From: Rhynchopus sp. YZ270_cl-10
Taxonomy: Eukaryota > Euglenozoa > Diplonemea > Diplonemida > Diplonemidae
Assembly: GCA_964035575.1 (NCBI GenBank)
Contig: OZ037849.1
Span: 1,426,001-1,490,000 of the forward strand
Length of the DNA: 64,000 bases
Direction of reading: 5' to 3'
In this document: positions 51,450-62,485 of the stretch, in pieces
Layout: every line of letters starts with the position of its first letter
How positions within the stretch are numbered: position 1 is the first letter of the stretch
The notes under the pieces: generated by a model
The model's database searches: none
Told to the model about the DNA's origin: nothing
Seen by the model: only the letters and a program-made list of their open reading frames with translations
Program-made: the position numbers and the translations under genes

Positions 51450-51878
51450 TCAGCGGTGGCTTGAACGCGGCGAAGAGGACTCGTGGAGGGGGCTTCTTTT
51501 ATGCTGAAGGACCTTCAACAGAGTTACCGGCGAAACGGAGCTTTGAGGCCGCCAAGCATCAGAGTGGCTACTTGAGGGGCAAGTATTCACTGTTCTCGAT
51601 GCACCTGGTCCCAGCTGGCTGCCGTCGTGAACTTGAGGGTGGAGTGCGGTCTTCATCGACGCAAATCCGTACACATCAAGATACTGCAGGCAAAGAGTGA
51701 GACCTCCTGGGATCACCACGACATCCGCGGACTTCTTGACTGCGTCGATAGAGATGAGATGCACGCAAGAATCGAGTACGACGAAGGATGCGTTTGTTCT
51801 TCTGGCACAGAAGGATGCAGAACAATCCCACGGTACCTCTTCTCTGGCGATGGTGCCCATGTGGATGAAGCAGCGCAT
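51450..51878 (-). pseudogene. Remnant of a pogo/Tigger-type (DDE_1) transposase
   Basis: The - strand frame contains [18 protein letters not shown] and [18 protein letters not shown], the typical second-Asp and PGG-T-LQ-LD blocks of the pogo/CENP-B-like transposase core, with 31 residues between the two Asp residues. The N-terminal DNA-binding half and the first catalytic Asp are not seen in frame; nearby - strand frames suggest decay by frameshifts. Terminal repeats were not found. A fossil DNA transposon just upstream of the ribosomal protein gene. Confidence 0.6.
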
Positions 51879-52026
51879 CCTCCAGTTGTGCGTTCACTCT
51901 GTTTTTCAATTCTTTTGCCTCCGTCTGGAGACTCCACGATCGGTGGTCTTACTTTTCATTTTACTTGTAGTGACCACGTTCCCCCCACCCTTCCCCCAAA
52001 CCACCCATCAGACTGTACACGACAAA

Positions 52027-52455
52027 ATGGGTTGCACCGCGCTTCGCAAGAACAGGAAGAAGAGAGGACACGTGTCCGCAGGTCACGGACGTGTCGGCAA
52101 GCACAGGAAGCATCCCTCAGGACGCGGAAACGCCGGAGGACAGCACCACCACAGGATCTGGTTTGACAAGTACCACCCGGGGTACTTCGGTAAGGTTGGT
52201 ATGCGCCACTACCACTTCAAGAAGAACGTCGCACACAAGCCCACGTGCAACGTGTCCCAGATCACTGCCATGATCCCCGCTGAGGACGCCAAGTCCACCA
52301 AGGTGCCCGTCGTCGACCTGACCACCAAGGGAGTGTTCAAGCTTCTCGGAAAGGGTTTCCTGACCCGCCCCGTCATCGTCAAGGCGCGTTACGTGTCCCG
52401 CATCGCCGAGAAGAAGCTGAAGGACGCCGGAGGTGCTTGCGTGGTCTCCGCATAA
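52027..52455 (+). CDS. RPL27A: 60S ribosomal protein uL15 (L27a/L28)
   Basis: 142 aa. Large-subunit ribosomal protein. Diagnostic stretch [20 protein letters not shown], then [20 protein letters not shown] and [13 protein letters not shown], and the C-terminal [15 protein letters not shown] and [18 protein letters not shown]. Length is normal for the eukaryotic family (about 145-149). The N-terminus MGCTALRKN is slightly unusual. Start: the ATG 19 bp after 'cccatcag', a probable leader acceptor behind a C-rich tract; longer upstream frames run through the transposon remnant and are spurious. No intron. Codon use is G/C-ending, like the HSP70 gene. Confidence 0.96.
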   Translation: MGCTALRKNRKKRGHVSAGHGRVGKHRKHPSGRGNAGGQHHHRIWFDKYHPGYFGKVGMRHYHFKKNVAHKPTCNVSQITAMIPAEDAKSTKVPVVDLTTKGVFKLLGKGFLTRPVIVKARYVSRIAEKKLKDAGGACVVSA

Positions 52456-52882
52456 AATTGTTGAAACAAAATAAAAAAATTCAAAAAAAAAAAAGGGTAT
52501 CAAAAGGGGAGCCAATAAAGAACGAAAAAAAATGTTTTTTTTTCTTCTGGAGTAGGCGATTTTTACGTTTTTTTTTTTTTTTTGAACCGATTCGGAAAAT
52601 ATATGGGTATTTTGGTGAGGCGATGCCCGTATAGATAGTGTCAAGAGGGAGGAAAAAAAAGAATTGTTTCCCCCCTCCTCCTCCTCTTCCTCCTCTCGCT
52701 CCTCTCTCCTCCATACCTTCCCCTTCGAAAACCCATTCAGAACATCCACAAAAAAACATTACATTTCATTTCATTTCACTCCTTAAATTAAACATTTGTT
52801 TTCACACCATGCCACGAATCATCACACGATAATTTTAAAATCCTCTTTTGTCTTCTCTTTTCTCTTCTAATCTTTTACAATT
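52456..52882. other. Spacer between uL15 and the coiled-coil gene
   Basis: A- and T-homopolymer-rich, with a C/T tract at 52670-52715 ending in 'cccattcag' at 52740, a possible leader acceptor for the next gene. No gene is seen. Confidence 0.45.
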
Positions 52883-55800
52883 ATGAGTGAACCCCCAACA
52901 CTTCCCCCAGGCGACGTGGTTGCAAGCATAGCCACCGATCCACATGAGGTGGGGCCTGGACAGCGATACCTTGGTGCAGTTCTCAATAAGGTCATAGAAT
53001 TTGATGATGAGACCACTACAGGTCTGCCTGCAGGACAGTGCATCCGAAAAGGTATTAAAGTCGCATTTGGGCAATTGTATGCCGATGGCGATGCCGATGC
53101 CGATGCGGCAACTACCCCTGGGGGTTTTGCTTATACCTCTGAACAGTTGAACGACACTTCACGCTCCCCTGCCGCGTCGCAGTTGGAGACAAATACACTT
53201 TGTGTCACCCAACCTGCGTCTGAAGCAGATTCTCTCTCGGTTGATCATGACAACGATAACGACAACACCACACACCACGAAGAGGAAACGGAAGAGCGTG
53301 AAGAGACCCCACCGATACCAAGCTCTCCGGTGCGTGTCGGGACGGCTACTCCACCGATACTGGAGGCGAACGGAAAATCAGAGGCGTTGTGTGAAGCAGT
53401 CGCGGCAGCGTTGCCAGAAAAAAAGGAAACAAAAAAGAAGAAGAAAAAAGAGCAGCGCACACCGGAGGCGGTTTTGGAAACGATTTTGCAGGACACAGGA
53501 GAGAAACCAGAGATACACAAGGAACAGAAGGAGACGAGGGAGGCTCCACAACAACGGTCTGCAAGGTCGTCATTGGCTGCGAGAGAAACGATGGGGTCAC
53601 AGCAACCTGGTCAGAGCCGAGGTTCATTTGTCCCACGAACTAGCGTTTCTAGCAGAAGAGGGTCATTTGCGGGCAACGACCCCTTCACGAGGACCACCAA
53701 CGTAGGTGACATTGCGACCGCGTTGACAGGAGTAGGTGCACCTAAGTGGGCGACGTTAGACCAGCAGCAAAAGAAGGAGGCAGTAGACGAACGCATCATC
53801 CGCATGCTCCACAAACTGCGAGACCACCATGTACAGCACGAAAAACGGATAAAAGAGAAGCTCCACGAAACGGCAAGTCTTCTGCACCAAACACAACACG
53901 AAATGAAGAAGCAGAAACGTGAGTATGAAAACGTCATTCAAGATTATGAGGAAACAGTTGAGGTGTTGAAGCTGAACTCTGTCGTGGGCGCGCAGGAGAA
54001 CCACGCTCGCGCCGACACAGATCGGAGGGAGCAGGACAGACAACGCCACGACGAGGAGCTGGCAGACATTCATCTGCACCATTCGCTGGATCTGCAGCAG
54101 CTGCAGGAGACGGTGAAGAACATGAAGGAGCACATATGTGCACTCGAGGAAGACAACGAGATCCTCCACCAAGACATTGCACGCGGGCAGGAGCTGCGCG
54201 ACGAGCTAGAGGAGGAGGTGCGTGGCGGCATCGACAGCAAGGCACTGCTTGAGTTCACAGAGGCACAGAACGCAGAGCTGATGCAGGAGAACGAAGCCAT
54301 GCGGCAGGACCTGCTGCACCTGGAGGAGGTCAAGATGCGGGCGGAGGACGACCTCAATGCGATGAAGAGCCAGCACGAGAAGGTACGTTATTCTGTGCAA
54401 AACAACTTTGATCTCCACAACTATGGTTAACAGTGAGCATGCTACAACCTTTCAAAAAAGCAGTGACAATGCACCGTACATCTTACTGTGATCAAGGTTA
54501 CTGTGTGAAGTGCAGTGAAAGGCTGTCTGACTAACCTTTTCTCTAGTCTCTGAGGATTCACCTTTCAGCTTCTCTTAACAACAGTACTATTACAGCCAAT
54601 TTTTAAAATGCACATTTAATATACCCCCCTTCTCCACTTCTCCACCCACAGAGTCAAGGTGAGTTTGAAGCTCTGGCCGAGGCAGCGCGTGCAGAGCAGG
54701 TCCTGCAAGACCGTGCTGCAGCAAGGGAAGACGAGCGTGAAGGTGTCATCGCGACGCAGCGTGAGACGATACTACGCCTGCGTGACGAGCTTCGCCAGGC
54801 GGCGTCTGAGTTGCTGACCTCGCAGAAGCAGGTAGACGCACTGAAGCGCAAGGCAGACGCAGCTGAGCAGGCACAGCACAACGCAGAGGCAGCTCTGAAG
54901 GAGCAGCGCAGCAGTGCCTCCACACGCGAGGCCGCTGCAGAGGAGGAGATACGCAGCCGTCTCGCAGAGGAGGCGAACGCTCAGGTGTGTGTTCTTTTTC
55001 ACAGGGTGTGCATCATGGGGGAGGTCATGCGTTTTGCCCAACCAGCCCCTCGCTCTCCGCTGTCTCGACTGCGCGGCTGTTCTTCCACCACCTTCAGCAG
55101 CCCTGGCATCACACGACACGTTTTAGCGCACGTGATCGCCTTCGACGCCTCCCACGACGTCCGCATCGGCATTGGACTCTGTCACCAAGCACAACAGGCA
55201 CACCCAGTCCTCCCCATGCACACCTCTAACGCCCCTACACAGTCCCGGATCTTGTCCGCCATGCACGATGTCGTCGTGCGGCAACCACACTTTGCGCCGA
55301 ACTGGCGGCGTCCTGGTACATCACGGCACAGGGAACACGTAATCAGGGATGCCAGACTTCGCGTGAAGCGGAATGGCCCCTGACCCTGACCTGCACCTCC
55401 CCCCCGCAAGCTGGGTGTCCGCAGCACTTTTTTGGTAAAGAGAGGTTGCATTTTAGTCCACAACACACACACCTTCGACCTGTCTGCGAAGATATGGCTC
55501 TACTCCAACCCCACCCCCATAGCCCGATGATAGGGGTACGGTGTTCAACTTCCTTTTCAGCATTTCATCATAAAAGATATTTTTTACCTCACCTCCAATC
55601 CTCCAATCCTAGTCTAGGCAGCATGAGCATGCCGCCCTCAGGAGGCAACACCTTTCCCCCTTAGCCCCCTTCCACACACCCCATCACAGAACGCTGCCAT
55701 CGCAGAGCAGAACGCTGTCCTCGCACAGTCGCGCGACGCCTCTGAAAAGCTTGCCACTGAGTTCGGCAGCGTCCTTGCCTTATGCGAAGACGCCTGCCGC

Positions 55801-57639
55801 ACTGCCTTGCAGGATCGCTATCTCCCTACTGTGCCTGCCACGAAGGATGTACACAAACGAGCTCAAGGAGTGGTCGCTAACATCACACTCCTCGGGGAGG
55901 AGCTGCGCCGCAGTGCCGAGGAAGCTGTCTTCGCGAAGCAGATGTTCGAAGCTGAGCGGGCCTCCCGCAAGGCGCTTGCCGTCGAGCTGCACACCCTCGC
56001 AAACGTCACACCCGCCGAACGCGATGAAGTCCGCAAAGCAATTCTCAACGAAGCCTCCATTGCTATAGAAGAAAAGCTTATCCAAGCCATTTCACAGAAG
56101 CGCGACGTCTTCGCCCGCATGGAAGACTGGAAAAAAGACTGGGAGACCCGCTGGTGCAAACGCAAGGAGGCCTTAATGCGACAGCGCTCCCACTATCTGG
56201 AACGCATTGTGCACATCATCCGCAGATCCTCTACAGCAATCCTTGAGATGTACAACTCCAGCGCCGCCGGCGAAGAACCCCTCGGGAAAAACGTACACCT
56301 AGGCGATGACCAACCACAACCACCCTTTTTCACAAACGACGTCGGGGCCACACAGCATCCCTACACTCCAGGCTTCCTCAATACGGCACACCCTCCAGAC
56401 CTCACCTCGCATGGTCTAGGCATCTCTCCACAGCACAGCCCCCACAACAACTCCCCTGGCAGCATCCCCCCCTACGGCCACATGAGCACCACCCCTCTCT
56501 CGGCAGACCTGCAATGCACCTCCTTGCGACCAGGTCATCTCCCGCACGGAAGCCAAACCCCTCCGTCTCCATACCACAGCATGGAAGGGGCTATGGGGGA
56601 GCAGGCGTTGAGGGGGGCTAGGATTCCTTTGGATTCTGCGGGGGAGCCTATTGTGAGGCAGGGGGGAGGAGGAGGAGGGAAGCCACGAAGCACCGATGGA
56701 TGCACCTCAGCGTCGTATGACAGCGAGGTAGGGGATGTGACGTCAAATGCATTTTCTATGGAGCTGCGGATTCGGCAGGGTGGTGGGAATGCTGGGAGTT
56801 CTGGGAATGCTGTTGGACAGGAAGGGCGGTTGGTCCCTTTAAACGGAGTGAGTCATGAGCAAGGGGGAGTGCACAATGTGCACAATGGACGGACCCTGAA
56901 TACTAGTAATGGCAATTCGGATTCGACCCCCGCAGCGTCGTCGCAGAACCAGAAGGCAAGCAGTACCGCAAGCTGCCCTGCGAGCACAGGCACCTCCACA
57001 GCGCTGACCGTTCTCAACAACCCAGGCAAGGTGGCGACCAACCCAATGATGCAATTCGAAATCGCGCTCCGAGAAGACCACGCAGGGATCTCCGATATTG
57101 TAGGGAAGTACGCAGTGAAGCACAGTGTCAGCGCGCGCCGTGCTCTGAGGACTGTCCCAACGCAGTCTCGCGGGCGGGTGTCTTTGGAGGACTGTGGGTT
57201 TGCCTCTGGGCTTGCGTTGGTGCCACATGGCACTCCGTTGGGTAAACAGAGTGCGGATAGCGCGCTGTGCATCGATGGTGGAGGTGGAGCGGCAGCGGCG
57301 GTCAGACCGGGGTCTGCTGCAGTGTGGCCGGGGAGGCTTCGTACAGCGCATCTTAAGAAACGTGCGCCGTCAGCGTCGATGCGTACAGAGGGTTGCCTCA
57401 CGGCAGTTGCTCTCGATGCACTGCTCGCACCCCCGCATGCGCACCTCCAGACGCAGGTACAGCTTCCCGCCAAAGGTGTGAGCTCGCCACGACACGACGC
57501 AGGAGGTCTTCCCCTCATGCTCACAAACGGTCGTGACGAGCGTGCGTGGAACGAACTCTGTGGCGAGCCAGGACGGCAGTTTGTAACGTCCTACATAGGC
57601 CTCAGTACAAGACCGTTGCAAGGAGTAAGAGAGAAGTAG
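52883..57639 (+). CDS. Large coiled-coil protein, three exons (52883-54382, 54652-54984, 55690-57639)
   Basis: Spliced product about 1260 aa. Exon 1 (500 aa) starts MSEPPTLPPGDVV; its first half is acidic and low-complexity with a Lys-rich patch (KKETKKKKKKEQR, about 180), and from residue ~300 it becomes a long coiled coil (KLRDHHVQHEKRIKEKLHE, LEEDNEILHQDIARGQELRD). Exon 2 (111 aa) is pure coiled coil with Ala/Glu/Arg heptads (EEEIRSRLAEEANAQ). Exon 3 (649 aa) finishes the coil (to about HYLERIVHIIRRSSTAILEM) and ends in a long Pro/Ser/Gly-rich tail. Both introns are phase 0 with GT-AG ends; joined frames stay open and keep the heptad character, which supports the model. The family is not recognised; such proteins are often cytoskeletal, basal-body or centrosomal scaffolds. 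The 19-residue N-terminal region before the acidic part has no signal peptide. Confidence 0.8.
54383..54651 (+). other. Spliceosomal intron 1 of the coiled-coil gene
   Basis: 269 bp, GTACGT at the 5' end, a C/T-rich tract and CACAG at the 3' end. Phase 0. Retained, the frame stops at 54428-54430. AT-rich compared with its exons. Confidence 0.8.
54985..55689 (+). other. Spliceosomal intron 2 of the coiled-coil gene
   Basis: 705 bp, GTGTGT at the 5' end and 'ccccatcacag' at the 3' end. Phase 0. The exon 2 frame is open for about 400 bp into the intron, but the peptide loses the coiled-coil pattern at the donor, and the frame must jump to reach exon 3. Confidence 0.75.
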
Positions 57640-58416
57640 TCATCTAGGTGCTTTTTGTGGGGAGGTTTTTTTTTTTAGCTCATGTTTTTGCTTTTCAGAT
57701 GTCAAGAGATTTAGTTTCAAATCAAATATTTGTTGTGCTTTTTCGAGGTCTCGGTCGATACGATTTTTTCCCCATATTTTCGAAATAGTCATCAAAAGAG
57801 GTGGCGCCAATAACAACAAAATGTTCTTTTAAATTTCATGTGTGGTTTTTTGAGATAGGGCTTTCCAGCCCTTTTGCCCACCACACTGCCCTCCCCCTCA
57901 TGCTACCTTCCCATCGCTGTTTCTCAACGAAAAAACCGAATACCCACACCCCCATATCTTTCCATGGGAGCTGCAGACTCAAGGACAATTGACTTTGGTT
58001 GTATTTCTCTTTTTCTTCTTCTTTTCTGTTGTTGGCCGCAGGGTACTTGTGCTTTCATCCGGATGGCTGGCATCGTACGTGGGTCAGTCGGAGGTGCCTG
58101 CATTAGTAACTTCACTTTCTTATTTTCGCTACTTACTATTCCTGACCCTCCCTCCAGGGCTTCTTGAGGCTCAAAACTGCTCAAAACCGGGCGCAGATGG
58201 ATCTGAAGGTAGAATTTTCTGGTTTTGGGCATTTTTTAGCACTTAAAAACGAAAACTCATTTTTTTTTTCAATTTGTACCCCTTTTGACCCCCCCTCCTA
58301 GAACCCACAACCTTCTCCACAGACGCTTCTATTAAATTCCTCTTCCTCCCCCATAGACCTTTTTTGTATTTTTTTTGTACTTTTTTTTTGTAGTTTTTCA
58401 TTTTTCCCCAGATAGA
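57640..58416. other. Spacer before the zinc-ribbon gene
   Basis: AT-rich. Contains R1 copy 3 and ends in a long T-rich tract with 'tttttccccag' five bases before the ATG, a strong acceptor-like site. No gene is seen. Confidence 0.45.
58025..58111 (+). repeat. Dispersed short repeat R1, copy 3
   Basis: 'tgttgttggccgcagggtac', 'tgtgctttcatcc', 'ggctggcatcgtacgt' and 'gggtcagtcggaggtgcctg'; the closest full-length relative of copy 1 (8611-8696). Confidence 0.6.
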
Positions 58417-59655
58417 ATGGAGCCCATCGATGAGTCCCAACCACGCATGATTGCGGTCCCCGTCAAACTCGCGATGGAAGCTGTCCGCCGCAAGAAGCGT
58501 GAGACGCAGGCTGCACCACGCCCTGTGAGACGCACTGTGGCGATTCCTTTTCACAAAATCCGTTCCCCTGCTGAGGCACACACTTACGCGAGGATTATGA
58601 TTGCGAAGGAGCGCGCCGCAGGGCACGACATGAGTGACCGCAGCACAGCGCAAGATGCTGCTGCGGCAGCAGAGGCGATTCTGCGCCACCAACAAAACAA
58701 CTTCGACCTGCATCTCAACACTGTCGGCCGCGAGAAGCGTCTCCTTGCGCGCACCGACGTCAGCATCACCCCCACCGAACACTGGACCGCCCTCAACCAG
58801 GAGTTCCGCGAGCTCACTGCCGAGGCTGGCCAATACCACGAACCAGACCTTTCCCACGGCGTCGCCGAGCCTGCACCGCTCCCACCACGTATTCACCCCA
58901 ACCTCGCACTCCGTCAGGAAATGGACCGCGACCGGGAACTGCACAGTGCAGGTCCGCCCCCACCACGCACCCACAAGGAGTGCACCTACTGCCACATCCT
59001 CTGCGCTGTCGCAGCAAAGTTCTGTCAGAACTGCGGGTCACCCTTGCTCGGGGTGGCAGCATCGGCAGCGGCACCACCTGGGGGTGCTTATGCTCCGAGG
59101 GCGGACCCTTCTGTCTCGTCTCGAGGTGGAGGTGGAGGTGCCACACCCCAAGCAGCCCTGCCGTCCCCAGGCATCCCATACAACACGCCAGCAAGCACCG
59201 CAGCACGTCTCCCTGCACCGATCCAAACCTCTTCGTACCCTGCAGCCACGCACGACAGCGCAGCGCCGTCGCTGCCTGGGAGCATTTCGCAGGGCGAGCC
59301 AACGCCGTTGGTGCAGCCGGTGTCGAAGGGCCGCAGCGCTTCTGGCCAGCCTGCATCACAGCCTGCATCACGTCAGGCTACTTCTGTGCCTGGTAGCGCG
59401 TTGCCTTCAAAGGGTGTGTCCACTGTGCAGCCTGTGTCGGAGGGTGCAGTGCCATCGAAAGCTGCTTCGAGCGTGCCGCCAGGGTCTGTGGTAAGTGCTG
59501 TACCGCCCAGTGTGGTCGTCCGTGATGACGACGTAGTGGACCCTGCTGTGGCAGAGGCAGGCTCACCAGCATCGAAGAAGAACACCGCAATAGACCCGAA
59601 CGACGCACCTCCATCAGGGTTCTTCACAACCCCGGGGTCCGTGCCTGTGCAGTAG
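58417..59655 (+). CDS. Zinc-ribbon protein with Pro/Ser-rich tail
   Basis: 412 aa. The N-terminal ~175 residues are charged and probably helical (AMEAVRRKKRETQ, AAEAILRHQQNNFDLHLNTV), followed by a small Cys4 module at about 189-207, CTYCHILCAVAAKFCQNCG, resembling a zinc ribbon, and then a 200-residue low-complexity tail rich in Pro, Ser, Ala and Gly with repeated SKG/SVPPS-like pieces. No signal or membrane segment. Start: the ATG right after the T-rich tract and CAG. The family is not recognised; the Cys4 knuckle suggests protein or nucleic-acid binding. It follows the coiled-coil gene on the same strand, but nothing in the sequence links their functions. Confidence 0.75.
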   Translation: MEPIDESQPRMIAVPVKLAMEAVRRKKRETQAAPRPVRRTVAIPFHKIRSPAEAHTYARIMIAKERAAGHDMSDRSTAQDAAAAAEAILRHQQNNFDLHLNTVGREKRLLARTDVSITPTEHWTALNQEFRELTAEAGQYHEPDLSHGVAEPAPLPPRIHPNLALRQEMDRDRELHSAGPPPPRTHKECTYCHILCAVAAKFCQNCGSPLLGVAASAAAPPGGAYAPRADPSVSSRGGGGGATPQAALPSPGIPYNTPASTAARLPAPIQTSSYPAATHDSAAPSLPGSISQGEPTPLVQPVSKGRSASGQPASQPASRQATSVPGSALPSKGVSTVQPVSEGAVPSKAASSVPPGSVVSAVPPSVVVRDDDVVDPAVAEAGSPASKKNTAIDPNDAPPSGFFTTPGSVPVQ

Positions 59656-60062
59656 AATAGGGGAGTCGGGAGGTGGGGAGGTTGGCTGGGGAGGCATGTT
59701 CGGCATCGTAAGGTGCCCTAATGCTCGCTAGGTGAATCTCAAGCTTAGGTTCCCCAGTTGTTTTGAAGAAAACAGCAATGTAGTTATTAGAACGGTGTGT
59801 TGTGTAGAGAAATATGTGGGAGGGAGGGTGGGAGGGAGGGAGAATTTATCTTTCAAGTTTTTTTCATCCGTGGCCATGGGTTCAGTGGGCTGGTCGGGTA
59901 GGTCATTAATATGTACCATTTTTGGGTAATTCCAAATGTTTCCCTGAGTGTAAATGAAGAATTGTAGATTTTTTTTTGTGGTGTGTCAAAAATAGTTGTC
60001 AAAATAGCGGTGAGTCCGTGAACACATAAATCATTAAAATGATACGAAAATAACTATTTATT
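59656..60062. other. Intergenic region
   Basis: AT-rich with a 'gggagggagggtgggaggg' run at about 59820-59840. No gene is seen. Confidence 0.4.
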
Positions 60063-60211
60063 ACTGTAAAATAAAGTAGACTTTATTTTACGCGATATTT
60101 CCAGGTGCACGAGTGTGTATTTTTTTCCCGAGCGAAGCGAGGGAAAAAAAAATACACGAGTGCACCTGGAAATATCGAGTAAAATAGTGAAGTCTACTTT
60201 ATTTTGCAGTG
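60063..60211. repeat. Near-perfect palindrome of about 150 bp (hairpin MITE)
   Basis: Arms begin ACTGTAAAATAAAGTAGAC and meet at 'cgagcgaagcgag'. TAAAATAAAG words recur at 60928-61090, so the satellite between may sit inside a composite element. The centre word CGAGCGAAGCGAG also occurs at about 30479 within another inverted-repeat element. Confidence 0.7.
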
Positions 60212-60401
60212 ATAAGTTGTTTTATTTGTCTAGTAAAAACACGATATACGCAATCCTTCTTTAAAACGAATAAAATGATGTTGACCAAAGAGTGGAGAGG
60301 GTGTGGGTGTACTACTACAAAAAACAGGGGTGACATAAGGGCACTGTTTCTCATGCATGACAATGAACAATAAAGTGGGAGTACCCATTTTCCCAGGTAT
60401 A

Positions 60402-60890
60402 GGTACACAGGTACACAGGTACACAGGTACACAGGTACACAGGTACACAGGTACACAGGTACACAGGTACACAGGTACACAGGTACACAGGTACACAGGT
60501 ACACAGGTACACAGGTACACAGGTACACAGGTACACAGGTACACAGGTACACAGGTACACAGGTACACAGGTACACAGGTACACAGGTACACAGGTACAC
60601 AGGTACACAGGTACACAGGTACACAGGTACACAGGTACACAGGTACACAGGTACACAGGTACACAGGTACACAGGTACACAGGTACACAGGTACACAGGT
60701 ACACAGGTACACAGGTACACAGGTACACAGGTACACAGGTACACAGGTACACAGGTACACAGGTACACAGGTACACAGGTACACAGGTACACAGGTACAC
60801 AGGTACACAGGTACACAGGTACACAGGTACACAGGTACACAGGTACACAGGTACACAGGTACACAGGTACACAGGTACACAGGTACACAG
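60402..60890. repeat. Satellite, GGTACACA x 61
   Basis: A perfect 8-bp repeat. It opens long frames on both strands (periodic peptides such as CVPVYLCT) that I regard as by-products. Confidence 0.97.
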
Positions 60891-60926
60891 ATCCCATAAT
60901 CTTCGTACAGCTCCTCTATTTTCCAG

Positions 60927-61090
60927 CACACTTTATTTTACTCGGTTTTTCGTGGGGCGCTGGTGAAAAAAGTAGGGGAAACCCTGGTCTCCAGCGTGTA
61001 AAACTTTATTTTACGGAGTAAAACTTTATTTTACAGCTCCATAGAAAACCCTCGTGCGAGCTGTAAAATAAAGTCCACTTTATTTTATTC
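60927..61090. repeat. Cluster of CTTTATTTTAC words
   Basis: Five or more direct and inverted copies of the word that forms the ends of the palindrome at 60063; likely the right part of the same composite element. Confidence 0.5.
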
Positions 61091-62380
61091 GTTTTATAGA
61101 GGGATTGCACGTATAAAGTGTTTTTACTAGACATATAAAATAAGTATTCACTGGACAAATGTGTAGTAACATGGCGTCCTGTAAATCAATGCAAGGTTCA
61201 ACGTCTCTCTTTTATTTTAGTGTTGCAGAAGTGTTGTGCTTGCGAAGATGTGTTTTTGTGGCTTCGTTGTGTTCTTTCCAGTCTAGGGCGAATAGTCTAC
61301 CGGGAATACCCTTGGGTGTTCTCCCCCTTTCAAGAAAAAAAAACTAGGAGTTGAAAAAGATAAAGAAAAAAAAAACAACGTGTGTGTTGAGCTCATACTC
61401 GGGTTTCTACCAAATGCAATCTGGGCTTTTTGGGTACGTTTCCGAAGAAAATAAAGTAGGAACGTACCAACTACCAGTGAGAAATGAGCTAGGCGCTTTT
61501 TTCATGTTTCCCTTTTCCTTTTATTTTATTCACAAAAAGAACAGTTTATGTATACTTTGCAGTCCGCCTGAGTTCCGCCTGAGTCCACGAATAAATCTCC
61601 GAAGGCTCGCCCGACTTGAGGCAGACTTTTTGATGCGTGAGTGTCTCTTTTCTATTGTTTTTATTCTATAAAATATGACCCGGTGAGTGTGGATTTGTTA
61701 TGTTTTTTTCCTTCCTTCAAAACTTCACACACAACGCTTTTGGTTTTTGGAAGACACACAAGGTGCCAGGTTCTATGATATGCACGGAACCACCCTGCAC
61801 CTGTTTGTCATATTGTTTCCCGTGCAATACATGAAATGTTTCGCAACTCGAAACTAGGGTGGGGCTTGCACGTTTCAACTTTCTGATCAAGGTGAGCCGT
61901 ACCCGATAAAAGTAAAGAACGATAAACGTCCTGAGTTTTGCGTGTTCCTCAAGTTTCTACGAAGCTTATGGTTCACTGTCGTCTTATCTTTCCTCGGGAA
62001 CGGTAAAAATAATTATTCCTTTTTTGAAAACTTGGTTGTATTAGTGTAGCCACCCCAGAGTGTGCTCCACTATATTACCTATCTTTGCTGCCTGCGCCCC
62101 AGACACGGATTCTTCTAGAGGTTCACTGTCAAAATAAGTTACCTTCTCTCTGACGACGTGAGGCTAGAAGTTCATCTTCGCGTCTTTTTTCTCTGTTTTT
62201 TTTTTTTGTTGGTATTTCTTTTTATAAGACATGCGTGCATTTCTAGTGAAATTTTTCAGTATCCACGAGTCGTTTTTTCCCTCCCGTGCTCCCCATCTCT
62301 CGCACACATTACATCTTCATCAGGAAAATTGTCAATTTTTCGTTCATTCTTGTGAACAGCGTTTGATGTTTTTCAAAAAA

Positions 62381-62485
62381 TGTGACTGAGTGTGGGGATG
62401 CGTTCAAGAATTACACTCTTCCCCCCAAACCCCCTTTCATCTCTAGTTTTCTTTATCCAAACGTCGAGTGGACGCGTAATAATTT
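62381..62485 (+). repeat. 105-bp dispersed repeat, copy 2
   Basis: One mismatch from 50353-50457. Here it lies in gene-poor DNA, so it is not simply the 3' flank of the FKRP-like gene. Confidence 0.85.

Noticed and set aside
51053-51700. 215-aa + strand frame upstream of uL15
   Set aside because: Lies over the antisense of a transposase remnant and shows no recognisable domain.
51697-52026. N-terminal extension of uL15 to 252 aa
   Set aside because: The extension reads through the transposon remnant; the protein family starts at about the ATG at 52027, which follows an acceptor-like site.
54811-55383. Separate 190-aa gene at the end of exon 2
   Set aside because: It is exon 2 read through into intron 2; the coiled-coil character is lost exactly at the GT donor.
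58634-59494. 286-aa second frame inside the zinc-ribbon gene
   Set aside because: Arg/Ser/Gln-rich overlap product of a GC-rich gene; no domain, while the other frame has a clear Cys4 module and a good start.
60199-60931. CVPVYLCT-repeat proteins over the 8-bp satellite
   Set aside because: Same reason: three frames on the - strand are open together.
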